Positions 25,108 through 34,244 are shown, numbered from the stretch's first letter. The stretch: 64,000 nucleotides of DNA from Bacillus cereus (GCF_025917685.1 NZ_CP089518.1:2667001-2731000); one strand, 5' to 3'. The notes: generated by a model from the letters alone, not told the origin. Made by a program: numbers and translations.

Positions 25108-25611
25108 CTAAATCATTTTATAATAAATTACCGTTGCATCTAGCTCACCATTTGGAGAAATTGCATATTCCGGTATTTTTCCAACTTCTCGATAGTCTAA
25201 TGATGTGTACAATTTATTTGAAGGATCTCCTTCTCTAGTATCTAACACTAAAAGAGACCTATTTTCTTGCTTTGCTCGCTCCTCTGCTTTTTTCATAAGT
25301 GAACGTCCGATGCCGTTACGTCTAAAGTTGGGATGAGTCATTAACTTACAAATTTCAGCTCTATGGATTCCGTTTGGCTTTGTAACTAAATGTAATTGAA
25401 CACTTCCTGCCACTTCATTGTTTATTTTAGCAACATACAATATCACTTCTGGTTCTAATACAGTTTGCCAATAATTTGTTGCTTCTTTTTGTTCAAGTGG
25501 AGGTAAAAAACCAATTGATGCCCCATCATCTACTACAGTTTTCAATAGTTTAGAAAGCTCTTCAATATCATTTTCTAGTTGCTTAATTTCTTCAATTACT
25601 AAATTTCGCAT
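25108..25611 (-). CDS. GNAT family N-acetyltransferase
   Basis: The 167-residue protein shows INNEVAGSVQLHLVTKPNGIHRAEICKLMTHPNFRRNGIGRSLMKKAEERA, with RRNGIG as the pyrophosphate-binding loop. It continues with LLVLDTREGDPSNKLYTSLDYREVG and EYAISPNGELDATVIYYK, typical of YjgM/YnaD-type acetyltransferases. AAAGGGGG precedes the ATG. Substrate unknown; divergent from the HD gene. Confidence 0.85.
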   Translation of the reverse strand: MRNLVIEEIKQLENDIEELSKLLKTVVDDGASIGFLPPLEQKEATNYWQTVLEPEVILYVAKINNEVAGSVQLHLVTKPNGIHRAEICKLMTHPNFRRNGIGRSLMKKAEERAKQENRSLLVLDTREGDPSNKLYTSLDYREVGKIPEYAISPNGELDATVIYYKMI

Positions 25612-25716
25612 TACTTTTCCCCCTTTTGTTTCAGTGTAACAAATTTTAAAGAAGGAAAAATTAAATTCTAAGATGAAATTATTAAATATATAATTTTTTA
25701 GAGAAAGGATACCTAT

Positions 25717-26358
25717 ATGAAATATATATTAGATAGGACATATGCAAGAGAATTACTCCAGTGGGCATATGAACAAAACCCAGGTCCGTGGTTCGAACAT
25801 TCATGTAATGTTGCCCTTGCCACTGAAAAGATAGTTGCTGAACTTATTAATAATGGGTACGATCTAGATACTGACATAGCATACAACGCTGCCCTCCTGC
25901 ATGATATAGGAAGATATAAAGGTTTTACTAAATCTGTTATTCATTCCTATGATGGTTATATGTATATGAATAATTTAGGGTATACAGGAAACGCCATTAT
26001 ATGTGTGACGCATTCATTTCCTTGCAAAAATGAGCATTTAGATATCGCGGCAGAGTGGGGCCTTGTTCCTGATTATATGGAAAGCAGATTAATTGAAATA
26101 TTGAATGAAAACAGTGACTACGACTTATACAATAAGGTGATTACCCTTTGTGACGCACTTGCTGATGCGGAAGGCTTTACTACTCTTGAAAAAAGATTGA
26201 TTTCAGTTGGTTTACGACATGGAACAACCTCTCATTCCTCTTTACATTGGAAAGGTTTCTACACAATTAAGAATGAATTAGAATCATTAATCGGTAAGAG
26301 TATATACAGAGTTCTTCCTGACGTAGAGAAATCGATTTATAAAAATATGGAATATTAA
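25717..26358 (+). CDS. HD-domain phosphohydrolase
   Basis: The metal-binding residues of an HD domain are present: the first His in PWFEHSCNVALATEKI, the HD pair in NAALLHDIGRYKGF, further His in CVTHSFPCKNEHL and an Asp in CDALADAEGF. Small HD proteins hydrolyse nucleotides or cyclic nucleotides; the substrate cannot be inferred. It has 213 residues with AGAAAGGAT before the ATG. An inverted repeat with arms about 26357-26369 and 26386-26400 follows the stop but lacks a T-run. Confidence 0.8.
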   Translation: MKYILDRTYARELLQWAYEQNPGPWFEHSCNVALATEKIVAELINNGYDLDTDIAYNAALLHDIGRYKGFTKSVIHSYDGYMYMNNLGYTGNAIICVTHSFPCKNEHLDIAAEWGLVPDYMESRLIEILNENSDYDLYNKVITLCDALADAEGFTTLEKRLISVGLRHGTTSHSSLHWKGFYTIKNELESLIGKSIYRVLPDVEKSIYKNMEY

Positions 26359-26419
26359 ATTACATACAACTTGAAAACGCTAGAATTTGTATGTGTAATT
26401 CTAAAGAACTCATTGAAAA

Positions 26420-26716
26420 GTGGAGGGGTTAATTATTAGTAAAATAGGATTTGACTTAATAAATCATGAGGATAACTTTGATCTTGGCTATGCAGATATC
26501 GAGGAGATATCTAAGGGATGTAAATTTTCTAACTGCACTCATACAAATGAATCACACTGCGCAATTATAAAAGCTATGTCCAACGGAAGTCTTACAGCAG
26601 ACATAATGAATAGTTATTATAGAGATAAGAATGAATTCGAATATGTATGTAAACAAAAAAACAAAACAAAGGCCATTGACTATATGAAACAGTTAAAACT
26701 ATTTCGAAAAGATTAG
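26420..26716 (+). pseudogene. Orphan C-terminal zinc domain of an RsgA-like GTPase
   Basis: The sequence IGFDLINHEDNFDLGYADIEEISKGCKFSNCTHTNESHCAIIKAMSNGSL is clearly the C-terminal zinc-knuckle region of RsgA (YloQ), the 30S-assembly GTPase. It carries the C-x5-C-x-H-x5-C ligand pattern. The OB fold and the GTPase domain are absent, and nothing like them lies upstream, where the HD gene ends 61 bases earlier. A GTG at 26420 could serve as start, overlapping a GGAGGGG site. It is either a gene remnant or a stand-alone zinc domain. A bcr1-like repeat begins 6 bases after its stop. Confidence 0.7.
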
Positions 26717-26721
26717 AATAC

Positions 26722-26877
26722 AATAAAGTGAAACTTTAATCAGTGGGGGTTTTGTTCATCCCCCACTGATTATTAGTTGAACCAATCGGGCTTTTACAGG
26801 CGGTTGATCCCCCATCTAACTTCTTTGCTTTCGCTGAATTTTAAAGCGGGGGGCTTACTGCCCGTTAATGCGGGATA
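26722..26877. repeat. bcr1-like repeat, copy 1
   Basis: A 156-bp element beginning AATAAAGTGAAACTTTAATC and ending GCGGGATA recurs at 36083-36239 with clear similarity throughout. It contains a 9-bp hairpin (CAGTGGGGG at 26741 with CCCCCACTG at 26760) and a distal GC-rich stem. Size and sequence match my memory of bcr1, the interspersed non-autonomous repeat of the B. cereus group; that identification is from memory. Confidence 0.75.
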
Positions 26878-26921
26878 AAAGGTCTCCCCTTTTCATTTAA
26901 TTTTAAGGAGAGACTTTTTAT
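26877..26921. terminator. Terminator after the bcr1 copy
   Basis: AAAAGGTCTCCCCTT pairs with AAGGAGAGACTTTTT. T-runs follow on the plus strand (ATATTT) and, shorter, on the minus strand, so it could end both the RsgA-fragment transcript and the symporter transcript. Confidence 0.7.
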
Positions 26922-27026
26922 ATTTAAAGATTTTAATTTTGCTGCACACTCTTACATTAAAGTCGTTTCTTTGCAGTTAAATAGAATTTACCCACTAAAA
27001 AAGATTGAATTTTCAGTTTTTAAACT

Positions 27027-28517
27027 CTAAAATTTTACACTATCATCCACTGTTACTTTTTCAGTAGAGTTTTTTCTTTCAACTTCTTTACTTTTTTCTT
27101 CCCAAAATGTTAAACCTTCAATTCCCACATTTTTAGGGTCAAACACTGGATCTTTCCCTTCTTTTTTCTGTGCTTCATAATCTTTTAACACTTTTAATGC
27201 GATTTTACTTAATAGTAGAATCGCGATTAAGTTTAACCATGCCATACTACCGATTCCTAAATCTCCAAGGTTCCATAATAGCGACGCTGATTCTACGCTA
27301 CCGATATAAACCATAATTAAAAACCCAATTTTCAATACTGGTTTTAACCAGCTATATTTGAGGTCACGATCTAAATAAGTAAGCGTCGTTTCAGCGATAT
27401 AGTAGTAAGCGAGTAAAGTTGTAAATGCGAAGAAGAAGATTGCGATTGAAATAAATATTGGACCAAATCCTGTCATAACAGTTTCAACTGCTTGTTGTGT
27501 ATAAATTGGACCTGCATCTACATTTTCTATATTCTTTACAATAGCGCTTTTCCCTTCAGGTATTACATTATACATACCTGTTATTAAGATCATAAGCGCT
27601 GTCGCTGTACATACAACAATTGTATCGATATATACAGAAAACGCTTGAACTAACCCTTGTTTTGCAGGATGCGATACTTCAGCAGCCGCGGAGCTATACG
27701 TCGCTTCTCCAACACCAGCGACGTTTGAAAATACAGCACGCTTTACTCCCCATGCAATTGCTGCACCGACGATTCCGCCAAACATTTCATTTACACCAAA
27801 AGCACTAGAGAAAATTAATGCAAACATACTTGGAATTTCCGTTACATTCGCAATTAATACGATACATGTAACAATTACATAACCAATTGCCATAAATGGA
27901 ACAAGCATTTGCGAAACGCCGGCAATTCTCTTTACGCCACCAAAAATGATCGCTGCTAATAATATAACTAATAATATACCAGTTATATATTTGCTAATAC
28001 CATTAGAATTTTCAAATCCAACTGCGATACTACTAGATTGAATACCTGGTAATAAAACGCCATATGAAAGTGTTACAACGACCGCTACAATGACTGCAAA
28101 CCATTTCATTTTTAAACCTTTTTCAATAAAATATGGTGTACCGCCGCGATATTCATTCCCTACTTTACTCTTATACACTTGAGATAATGTTGATTCAACG
28201 AACGCACTAGCGGCCCCTAGCAAAGCCATTATCCACATCCAAAATACAGCTCCAGGCCCGCCAAAAGCGATAGCTGTCGCTACCCCTGCGATATTACCTA
28301 TTCCAACCCTACCTGATAAGGCTAAACAGAACGCTTGAAAGGATGATATTCCCGTCTCCGAGCTCTTCCCTTCAAATAATAGTTTAATCATCTCTTTAAA
28401 ATAACGAATTTGTAAAAAACGAGTGGCAATTGTAAAATACACTCCTGCTCCTAATGCGAAAACAACTAAACCAATACTCCATACTTGCCCTACTAACCAT
28501 TCTACTAACTGCTCCAT
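27027..28517 (-). CDS. Sodium/alanine(glycine) symporter family (AGCS, AlsT-type)
   Basis: The 496-residue protein has about ten membrane segments and the AGCS signatures GRVGIGNIAGVATAIAFGGPGAVFWMW and FSNVAGVGEATYSSAAAEVSHPAKQG. Members import alanine, glycine or glutamine with Na+ or H+. The gene lies downstream of the hydroxyproline operon on the same strand but behind a terminator. It may supply an amino acid to that pathway or be independent. AAGGGGG precedes the ATG. The soluble C-terminal tail is charged. Confidence 0.9.
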   Translation of the reverse strand: MEQLVEWLVGQVWSIGLVVFALGAGVYFTIATRFLQIRYFKEMIKLLFEGKSSETGISSFQAFCLALSGRVGIGNIAGVATAIAFGGPGAVFWMWIMALLGAASAFVESTLSQVYKSKVGNEYRGGTPYFIEKGLKMKWFAVIVAVVVTLSYGVLLPGIQSSSIAVGFENSNGISKYITGILLVILLAAIIFGGVKRIAGVSQMLVPFMAIGYVIVTCIVLIANVTEIPSMFALIFSSAFGVNEMFGGIVGAAIAWGVKRAVFSNVAGVGEATYSSAAAEVSHPAKQGLVQAFSVYIDTIVVCTATALMILITGMYNVIPEGKSAIVKNIENVDAGPIYTQQAVETVMTGFGPIFISIAIFFFAFTTLLAYYYIAETTLTYLDRDLKYSWLKPVLKIGFLIMVYIGSVESASLLWNLGDLGIGSMAWLNLIAILLLSKIALKVLKDYEAQKKEGKDPVFDPKNVGIEGLTFWEEKSKEVERKNSTEKVTVDDSVKF

Positions 28518-28564
28518 CCAAATCCCCCTTATAATTCTTTTGAAAAAGCAATTTTATATATAAG

Positions 28565-28601
28565 AAAACGGACAACCTTTTTCATACCTTCCAGTTGTCC
28601 G
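28565..28601 (-). terminator. Terminator at the end of the hydroxyproline operon
   Basis: CGGACAAC (28569-28576) pairs with GTTGTCCG (28594-28601); TTTTCTT follows on the minus strand. It separates the aldehyde dehydrogenase from the symporter gene. Confidence 0.7.
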
Positions 28602-28674
28602 CATCTCTTACTATATTACATCATTTTATTATCCCACTATTTGCAGGCAGTAAAACTCCTCACTGAATAGCGTT

Positions 28675-30159
28675 TCACTTTATATTTACCCAAACACTTT
28701 TCACTTCTGTATAATTATCAAGTGCATATGAACCTAACTCACGTCCAATACCTGATTGTTTATATCCACCAAATGGTGCCGCTGCATTTTCTAAGTTATA
28801 ATCATTAATCCACACTGTTCCTGCCTTTAATCTATTAGCAACTTGATGTCCAGTTTTAATATTTTGTGTCCATACCCCAGCAGCAAGCCCATATGAAGAG
28901 CGGTTTGCTCTTTCAATTACTTCTTCTGTCGAATCAAATGGAAGTACAACGACAACTGGTCCAAAGATTTCTTCCTTAACAATTGTCATATCATCCGTAA
29001 CATTTGTGAATACTGTCGGCTGAACAAAATAACCTTTTTCAAATGCACGCTCACCACCAGCTGCAACAGTAGCACCTTCAGCTCTTCCTTGTGCAATGTA
29101 ATTTAGCACACGCTCTTGTTGTTTTTTAGATACGAGTGGACCCATTTCTGTATCTGTTTCCATCCCGGCTCCAAGTTTAATATTATTTGCCCTTTTTACA
29201 AGCTCTTCTACTACAGTTTCATAATGCTTCCGATGAACAAATACACGGGATCCTGCACTACAATTTTGACCATGATTGTACATAATGCCTTGGAATGCAC
29301 CGTTAATCGCTTCTTCTAAATCAGCGTCTTCTAAAATGATATTTGGTGACTTACCACCAAGTTCTAAAGTTACATGTTTAATTGTCTCTGCAGATTGACG
29401 CATAATATATTTCCCTGTAACTGTGGAACCTGTGAAAGCTACTTTATCAATATCATGATGGTTTACAATTGCAGCTCCTGCTTCTTGGCCGAAACCTGGT
29501 ACAAAGTTTACGACACCACTTGGAAAACCAGCTTCTTTAAATAGCTTCGCTGTATATAATAAAGATAAAGGCGTTTGCTCTGCAGGTTTTAGTACAATCG
29601 TACAACCTGTCGCAAGAGCGGCACCCATTTTCCAAGAAGACATAACGAGCGGAAAATTCCACGGAATAATTTGACCAACAACACCAACTGGTTCATGGCG
29701 TGTGTAATTTAAATAATCTTTTGAAATCGGAATGGTTTGCCCGATAATTTTTGTAGCCCATCCCGCGTAATAACGATAATTTTCTACAGTCGCTGAAATA
29801 TCATCATCAAGTGCTACTTGATATGGCTTCCCATTATCTAAAGCCTCAAGCTGTGCTAATTCTTCTCTATGTTCTTCAATTAAGTCTGCTAATTTATAGA
29901 TAAGATGCGCTCTTTCAGCAGTAGTCATTTCTGCCCAAGGGCCTGATTCAAAAGCCAATCTTGCCGCCTTTACTGCGACATCAATATCTTCTTCTTGTGC
30001 TTCACATACGACAGCTAGAACATCTTCTGTTGCTGGATTGTATGTTTCAAACGTCTTCCCGCTAATAGAAGGAACAAATTCTCCATTAATAAACATTTTG
30101 ACTTCTTCATTTAAAAACGCTTTCACTTTTGGTTTCAGCTCAATGTTTGTCGTTAACAT
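28675..30159 (-). CDS. Aldehyde dehydrogenase, probably 2,5-dioxopentanoate dehydrogenase
   Basis: This 494-residue NAD(P)-dependent aldehyde dehydrogenase has the catalytic Cys300 in YNHGQNCSAGSR, the general base Glu266 in VTLELGGKSPN, the oxyanion Asn in PWNFPLVMSSW and the cofactor loop FTGSTVTGK. By sequence it is in the DhaS-like group. Its position as last gene of the hydroxyproline operon suggests that it oxidises 2-oxoglutarate semialdehyde to 2-oxoglutarate. AAGGAGGAGAGC precedes the ATG, and the gap to the upstream DapA-like gene is 18 bases. Confidence 0.9.
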   Translation of the reverse strand: MLTTNIELKPKVKAFLNEEVKMFINGEFVPSISGKTFETYNPATEDVLAVVCEAQEEDIDVAVKAARLAFESGPWAEMTTAERAHLIYKLADLIEEHREELAQLEALDNGKPYQVALDDDISATVENYRYYAGWATKIIGQTIPISKDYLNYTRHEPVGVVGQIIPWNFPLVMSSWKMGAALATGCTIVLKPAEQTPLSLLYTAKLFKEAGFPSGVVNFVPGFGQEAGAAIVNHHDIDKVAFTGSTVTGKYIMRQSAETIKHVTLELGGKSPNIILEDADLEEAINGAFQGIMYNHGQNCSAGSRVFVHRKHYETVVEELVKRANNIKLGAGMETDTEMGPLVSKKQQERVLNYIAQGRAEGATVAAGGERAFEKGYFVQPTVFTNVTDDMTIVKEEIFGPVVVVLPFDSTEEVIERANRSSYGLAAGVWTQNIKTGHQVANRLKAGTVWINDYNLENAAAPFGGYKQSGIGRELGSYALDNYTEVKSVWVNIK

Positions 30160-30177
30160 ATATGCTCTCCTCCTTAT

Positions 30178-31074
30178 TTAAACAGCTACATGAGCTGCGA
30201 TTTCGGATAATATCGTTTGAAGTTTTTGATCTTCTTCTTCAGTTAATCCTAATCTCGGATAACGTGAAGGCCCTCCGACTTGCCCGTGTAATTCCATTGA
30301 ACGTTTAACGATTTGTACATATTTCCCAGACCCTTCAAGAAACTCACAAAGAGGTAAAATAGCATCGTTTATTTCCCATGCTTTTTCTAATTCACCATTT
30401 TGAAAATGCTCATACATTTTCGTAACGAGACCTGGAACGATATTTCCAGCCACTGAAACCCATCCCGTTGCACCAACTAAATAAGATTCCATAACTAAAT
30501 CTTCAGACCCACAGAAAACTTGAAAAGCACCTTCGCCTTGTCTTACTAAATCTCTCGCTTTTCGAATATCTCCGCTAGATTCTTTAATATGTGTAACATT
30601 TTCACACTCTTTTCCAATACGGAGCATTAGCTCTGTACTCATATCAACACCAGAAGTAAATGGGTTATTGTATAACATTATTGGTATATTTACAGCGTTT
30701 GAGATTTCTTTAAAATGAAAATAGATTTCCTCTTCCTTCGGTTTACAATAGTAAGAGTTTATAATTAATGCACAATCCGCTCCGTGCGCTTCTGCATGTT
30801 TCGTATATTCAATCGTTTCTTTCGTCGTCTCCGCAGCAGTTCCAACAATGACTGGAATACGGCCATCAACTTCTTTTAATACTGTTTCTACCATGTTAAA
30901 TCGTTCTTCTTTTGATAAACTAACAAATTCTCCCGTACTTCCATTAATAATAATTCCAGCTACTTTTTTCTCAATAAAGTAGTTTACGTTTTGCTTTACA
31001 CCTTTCCAATCAATCTCTTGAAACTCATCCATTGGTGTTATTAATACTGGAAATGCCCCTTTAATATTTTGCAT
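30178..31074 (-). CDS. DapA/NAL-family lyase, likely 1-pyrroline-4-hydroxy-2-carboxylate deaminase
   Basis: The 298-residue TIM-barrel protein carries the DHDPS/NAL signatures: NGSTGEF (residues 44-50), Tyr135 in PIMLYNNPFTSG, and the Schiff-base lysine Lys164 in THIKESSGD. In hydroxyproline pathways this family deaminates 1-pyrroline-4-hydroxy-2-carboxylate to 2-oxoglutarate semialdehyde. The neighbours (epimerase, dehydrogenase subunits, aldehyde dehydrogenase) support that. A 4-hydroxy-2-oxoglutarate aldolase is the alternative. The ATG at 31074 follows GGGAGAG; the frame is open to 31095, but that start would overlap the site. Confidence 0.85.
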   Translation of the reverse strand: MQNIKGAFPVLITPMDEFQEIDWKGVKQNVNYFIEKKVAGIIINGSTGEFVSLSKEERFNMVETVLKEVDGRIPVIVGTAAETTKETIEYTKHAEAHGADCALIINSYYCKPKEEEIYFHFKEISNAVNIPIMLYNNPFTSGVDMSTELMLRIGKECENVTHIKESSGDIRKARDLVRQGEGAFQVFCGSEDLVMESYLVGATGWVSVAGNIVPGLVTKMYEHFQNGELEKAWEINDAILPLCEFLEGSGKYVQIVKRSMELHGQVGGPSRYPRLGLTEEEDQKLQTILSEIAAHVAV

Positions 31075-31096
31075 CTTTATCTCTCCCTTTAACATT

Positions 31097-32038
31097 TTAT
31101 TTTAATAGAAATCCTGTTGGAAACGGATCTGTAGGGTCTAATAGAAACGTCTGCATGCCTGTAATAAACCCTCTACTTTCAAAACGGAAAATGTATCCTA
31201 GCTCTTCTTTCTTCACTTGTTCCACTGTTATAAAGCTATTAAAAATACTTTCATTTTTAAAAGCTTTATCCGCTATATATTCATTTTTAAATAAAGCATG
31301 AACATAAGACACAATAGTAGAAACAAAACCTGGTGAACGCACTATAAAGTTATCTTCATGAAATGTAATCGACTTTATATGGTTCTTTTCTTTTTGCATA
31401 GAATCTACTAAAATAAGTCTTTTTATTAATGACTGTGTTTGTATAGCTTGAAGTGTAGCTTCACCCCATTTTTTTAATTTAGAGATGTTTTCAATACTGA
31501 TTTCTGGCGAATACGTATCCTTTTCTACAACTGCATATACTTTATCTGCCTGTATGAGAGAGTAACTTATATTACCAGCCTTTAAATTTTTCTCAATCAT
31601 ATAACATAGTTTACTTTCAAACGACACCGAAATAACTTCATCATTCTCTACATAGGCATGGACTGAAAATATTCCAGATAGTGTTTCAATTTTGTATTGA
31701 TTAGACTCTCTCTTTTTTAAATATCCACTTTCTAGTAACATCGTTATTACCGCAACAATACCTCCATAATGAAGAGGAATAGATCCTTCATGATTAAAAA
31801 ATAATACAGCTGCATCAACTTCTTTATGAATAGAAGGAACGACAATACATCCATTTAACCCAATAAAACCACGTGGTTCATTTAATAAAAGCTGCATTTC
31901 TTCTGCTAATTCGCCTGAAAATTGTTCATTTAAATGTTCTAAACTGTAGTAGTATTTGCATGGTACGTCCTTTATTACACGAAATGCTTCGCCAGCTACG
32001 TGCACATCTACTGCTGTATACATTTTTTGAATGTTCAT
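31097..32038 (-). CDS. Proline racemase-like protein lacking both catalytic cysteines
   Basis: The 313-residue protein aligns along its length with the neighbouring epimerase (NEPRGF, VHVAGEAFR for THTGGNPTR, LLESGYL). Both reactive positions are changed: PMCGHD becomes PLHYGG (His90 in place of Cys) and DRSPCGTGT becomes VRSPGFVST (Gly237 in place of Cys, Val233 in place of Asp). Racemase or epimerase chemistry by the two-thiol mechanism is therefore impossible. It overlaps the epimerase gene by four bases (ATGA), implying coupled synthesis, so a partner subunit or changed function is likely. CGGAGGATG precedes the start. Confidence 0.85.
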   Translation of the reverse strand: MNIQKMYTAVDVHVAGEAFRVIKDVPCKYYYSLEHLNEQFSGELAEEMQLLLNEPRGFIGLNGCIVVPSIHKEVDAAVLFFNHEGSIPLHYGGIVAVITMLLESGYLKKRESNQYKIETLSGIFSVHAYVENDEVISVSFESKLCYMIEKNLKAGNISYSLIQADKVYAVVEKDTYSPEISIENISKLKKWGEATLQAIQTQSLIKRLILVDSMQKEKNHIKSITFHEDNFIVRSPGFVSTIVSYVHALFKNEYIADKAFKNESIFNSFITVEQVKKEELGYIFRFESRGFITGMQTFLLDPTDPFPTGFLLK

Positions 32039-33072
32039 TTTACATCCTCCGTTTCATGTTCCATCGGCGGAATTAGCAAGAAGCCATCTTTAAGTGGATC
32101 CTTTTCATTGTAAAAAAATCTATGCATACCCATAAGCCAAGCTGATCCCGTAATTTTCGTTACTACAGCTTCAATATTTTCTACATATGTTGTATTCATA
32201 ACACACCCTTTAAATAAAGAACCTACAATACTCTCATGAACAAATTCTTCATCGATATCAATTTTTTTATGAGCGTATAATACAGCTAACTTCGCTGATG
32301 TTCCTGTGCCACATGGAGATCGATCAATTCCTCCTGGCGGAACAACAACTGTATTTTTCACATGCGCACTTTCATGAGTAGGATCTGTATAAAATTCAAC
32401 ATGTGTTAATCCTCTTATAAACGAATACTCTGGATGAATGATTTCAAACTTCTCATTAATTGTATTTCTAATATGAATCGCCTTATCAATGATTGTAGAT
32501 GCTTTTTCTGGTATTAACTCTAAACCTACTGATTTCGCATCGATAATGGCATAAAAATTCCCTCCATACGCAATATCCGCCTCTACAGTTCCAATTTCTT
32601 CGACGTGCACAGAAATATTTTTCAGTAAAAAAGCTGGTATGTTACAGAAGGAGACTTCTTTCGCTTTTCCATCTTGAACAGAAATATCTACTTCAACTAA
32701 GCCAGCTGGTGTATCTAGCTTTAAAGAAGTAACCGGTTCAATTACTGGAATTAAACCTGATTCAACTAAAGCTGTACATACACCGATTGTATCGTGGCCA
32801 CACATCGGTAAATATCCACCTGTCTCTATGTATATAACACCTATATCAGCTTCAGGATGACACGGATCTGTTAATAGTGCTCCTGACATTACATCATGAC
32901 CACGTGGCTCATTCATTAACAATTTGCGAATCCAGTCATACTCCTTTTTCATATGTAACATCTTCTCTGCCATCGTCTCTCCAATTAACTTAGGAAGTCC
33001 GCTAATTAATGTCCTCGTTGGATTCCCGCCCGTATGTGTATCAATCGTCGTAAAGACTTTCTGTGACCTCAT
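32035..33072 (-). CDS. 4-hydroxyproline 2-epimerase
   Basis: This proline racemase superfamily enzyme of 345 residues has both catalytic cysteines: Cys91 in YLPMCGHDTIG and Cys254 in GIDRSPCGTGTSA, with Asp250 beside it. It should interconvert trans-4-hydroxy-L-proline and cis-4-hydroxy-D-proline, the first step of hydroxyproline breakdown. The flanking dehydrogenase, deaminase and aldehyde dehydrogenase favour hydroxyproline epimerase over proline racemase. It overlaps the FAD-oxidoreductase gene by four bases and the cysteine-less paralogue by four. Confidence 0.9.
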   Translation of the reverse strand: MRSQKVFTTIDTHTGGNPTRTLISGLPKLIGETMAEKMLHMKKEYDWIRKLLMNEPRGHDVMSGALLTDPCHPEADIGVIYIETGGYLPMCGHDTIGVCTALVESGLIPVIEPVTSLKLDTPAGLVEVDISVQDGKAKEVSFCNIPAFLLKNISVHVEEIGTVEADIAYGGNFYAIIDAKSVGLELIPEKASTIIDKAIHIRNTINEKFEIIHPEYSFIRGLTHVEFYTDPTHESAHVKNTVVVPPGGIDRSPCGTGTSAKLAVLYAHKKIDIDEEFVHESIVGSLFKGCVMNTTYVENIEAVVTKITGSAWLMGMHRFFYNEKDPLKDGFLLIPPMEHETEDVK

Positions 33073-34244
33073 CCATTTAACACCCTTTCTGTAAAACGAC
33101 TCAAACGAAGTGGTTCAATAGGAATGATTGTTTCTTTTTCATTTAATAACTCCTCAATCACTTTCCCAGTAACTGCCGCAAGACTAATTCCATCGCCTTC
33201 ATGTCCTGCTGCTATAAAGTAGTTCGGAATATGTTCCACTCCTGAAATGATTGGCAAATGATCTTCTGTCCACGGGCGTAATCCAGCATATGAACGAATC
33301 ACCATCATATCTGCCATTTTCGGATAAAAACGAATTGCTCTATTTGCAATACATTTAATAACCTCGTTATTTATCCTCGTATGAAACCCTACAAACTCTC
33401 GACTACTACCAATTAAAAAATTTTGGCTTTCTGTCGGTTCAAATACAAGAGCTACCCCGTATTTCTCAGTTAAAGCATCCACTTTTCGTTTTCCGCCAAA
33501 TTTAGAAATTAAATAACCAAATTCCATTACTTTACGGCAGCCAACGTGTTGTTGCCTGGAAGCTACAATAATATGCCCCTTTCTCGGTTCAATTGGGATA
33601 TTGACATCTAACATCTGTCCAATTTTAGGAGCCCACACACCGGCTGCGTTCACCACTTGCTTCGCAGTAAACGTCCCATTTGTCGTTTCTACAATAAAGG
33701 AACCGTCTGTATCTCTTTTCATTTCTTTTACTTCTGTATGATTAAAAGCTTTCGTACCAAATTTCTTCGATTCTGCAAGAAGTGAAAAAGCAAGAAGATA
33801 TGGATTTACAGTCGAATCCGTTGCGCATTCTAAACCACCTAATAAATCATCCGCAAAAAATGGCGATTCTTCTCTTATATCTTGCCGATCAAGCATTCGA
33901 AACGGTAAACCAGCTTCTTTTTGACGATTCACCCATTGCTGTGCTGCCTCCATCTCTTCGTCTGATTCACAAACGAGAATACTTCCTGGCGCTCTATATT
34001 CAAATGAGTGCTCCAACTCTACACTTAATTCAGTTACTAAATTTTGACTTACTAACGACATTTGACTATCAAAACCTGGGTCTTTATCAATAGCCAAAAT
34101 GTTCCCATCACACCGTGAAGACGTCCCACTGACAAATTCTCCTTTTTCAATGATTGTTACGTTTCTTCCGTATTTTGATGTGTAATACGCGATAGAGCAG
34201 CCTATAATACCACCGCCTATTATTAAAACGTCACAGTGTCTCAC
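33069..34244 (-). CDS. FAD-dependent D-amino acid oxidoreductase, D-hydroxyproline dehydrogenase catalytic subunit
   Basis: This DAO-family flavoprotein of 391 residues begins MRHCDVLIIGGGIIGCSIAYYTSKYG (dinucleotide-binding GxGxxG with a GGG variant). It carries TSSRCDGNIL and the C-terminal RSYAGLRPWTEDHLPIISG and AAGHEGDGISLAAVTGKVIEELL. It resembles the beta subunit of heteromeric proline/hydroxyproline dehydrogenases (HcnC type). In this locus it would oxidise cis-4-hydroxy-D-proline to the pyrroline carboxylate. Translation starts at a GTG with GGGGGG 6 bases upstream. It is the first gene of the operon, behind a sigma-54 promoter; its partner subunits lie at 36314-38162. Confidence 0.85.
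   Translation of the reverse strand: MRHCDVLIIGGGIIGCSIAYYTSKYGRNVTIIEKGEFVSGTSSRCDGNILAIDKDPGFDSQMSLVSQNLVTELSVELEHSFEYRAPGSILVCESDEEMEAAQQWVNRQKEAGLPFRMLDRQDIREESPFFADDLLGGLECATDSTVNPYLLAFSLLAESKKFGTKAFNHTEVKEMKRDTDGSFIVETTNGTFTAKQVVNAAGVWAPKIGQMLDVNIPIEPRKGHIIVASRQQHVGCRKVMEFGYLISKFGGKRKVDALTEKYGVALVFEPTESQNFLIGSSREFVGFHTRINNEVIKCIANRAIRFYPKMADMMVIRSYAGLRPWTEDHLPIISGVEHIPNYFIAAGHEGDGISLAAVTGKVIEELLNEKETIIPIEPLRLSRFTERVLNG

Noticed and set aside
28518..28564. Sigma-54 promoter for the AlsT-type symporter
   Set aside because: A TTGC occurs on the minus strand, but no TGGCA-type -24 element lies 5 bases upstream of it.
31097..32038. Second functional proline racemase
   Set aside because: Both catalytic cysteines and the adjacent aspartate are replaced, so the known mechanism cannot operate.
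33782..34093. 103-codon plus-strand frame inside the FAD oxidoreductase gene
   Set aside because: It is a shadow of a well-conserved flavoprotein gene on the other strand.
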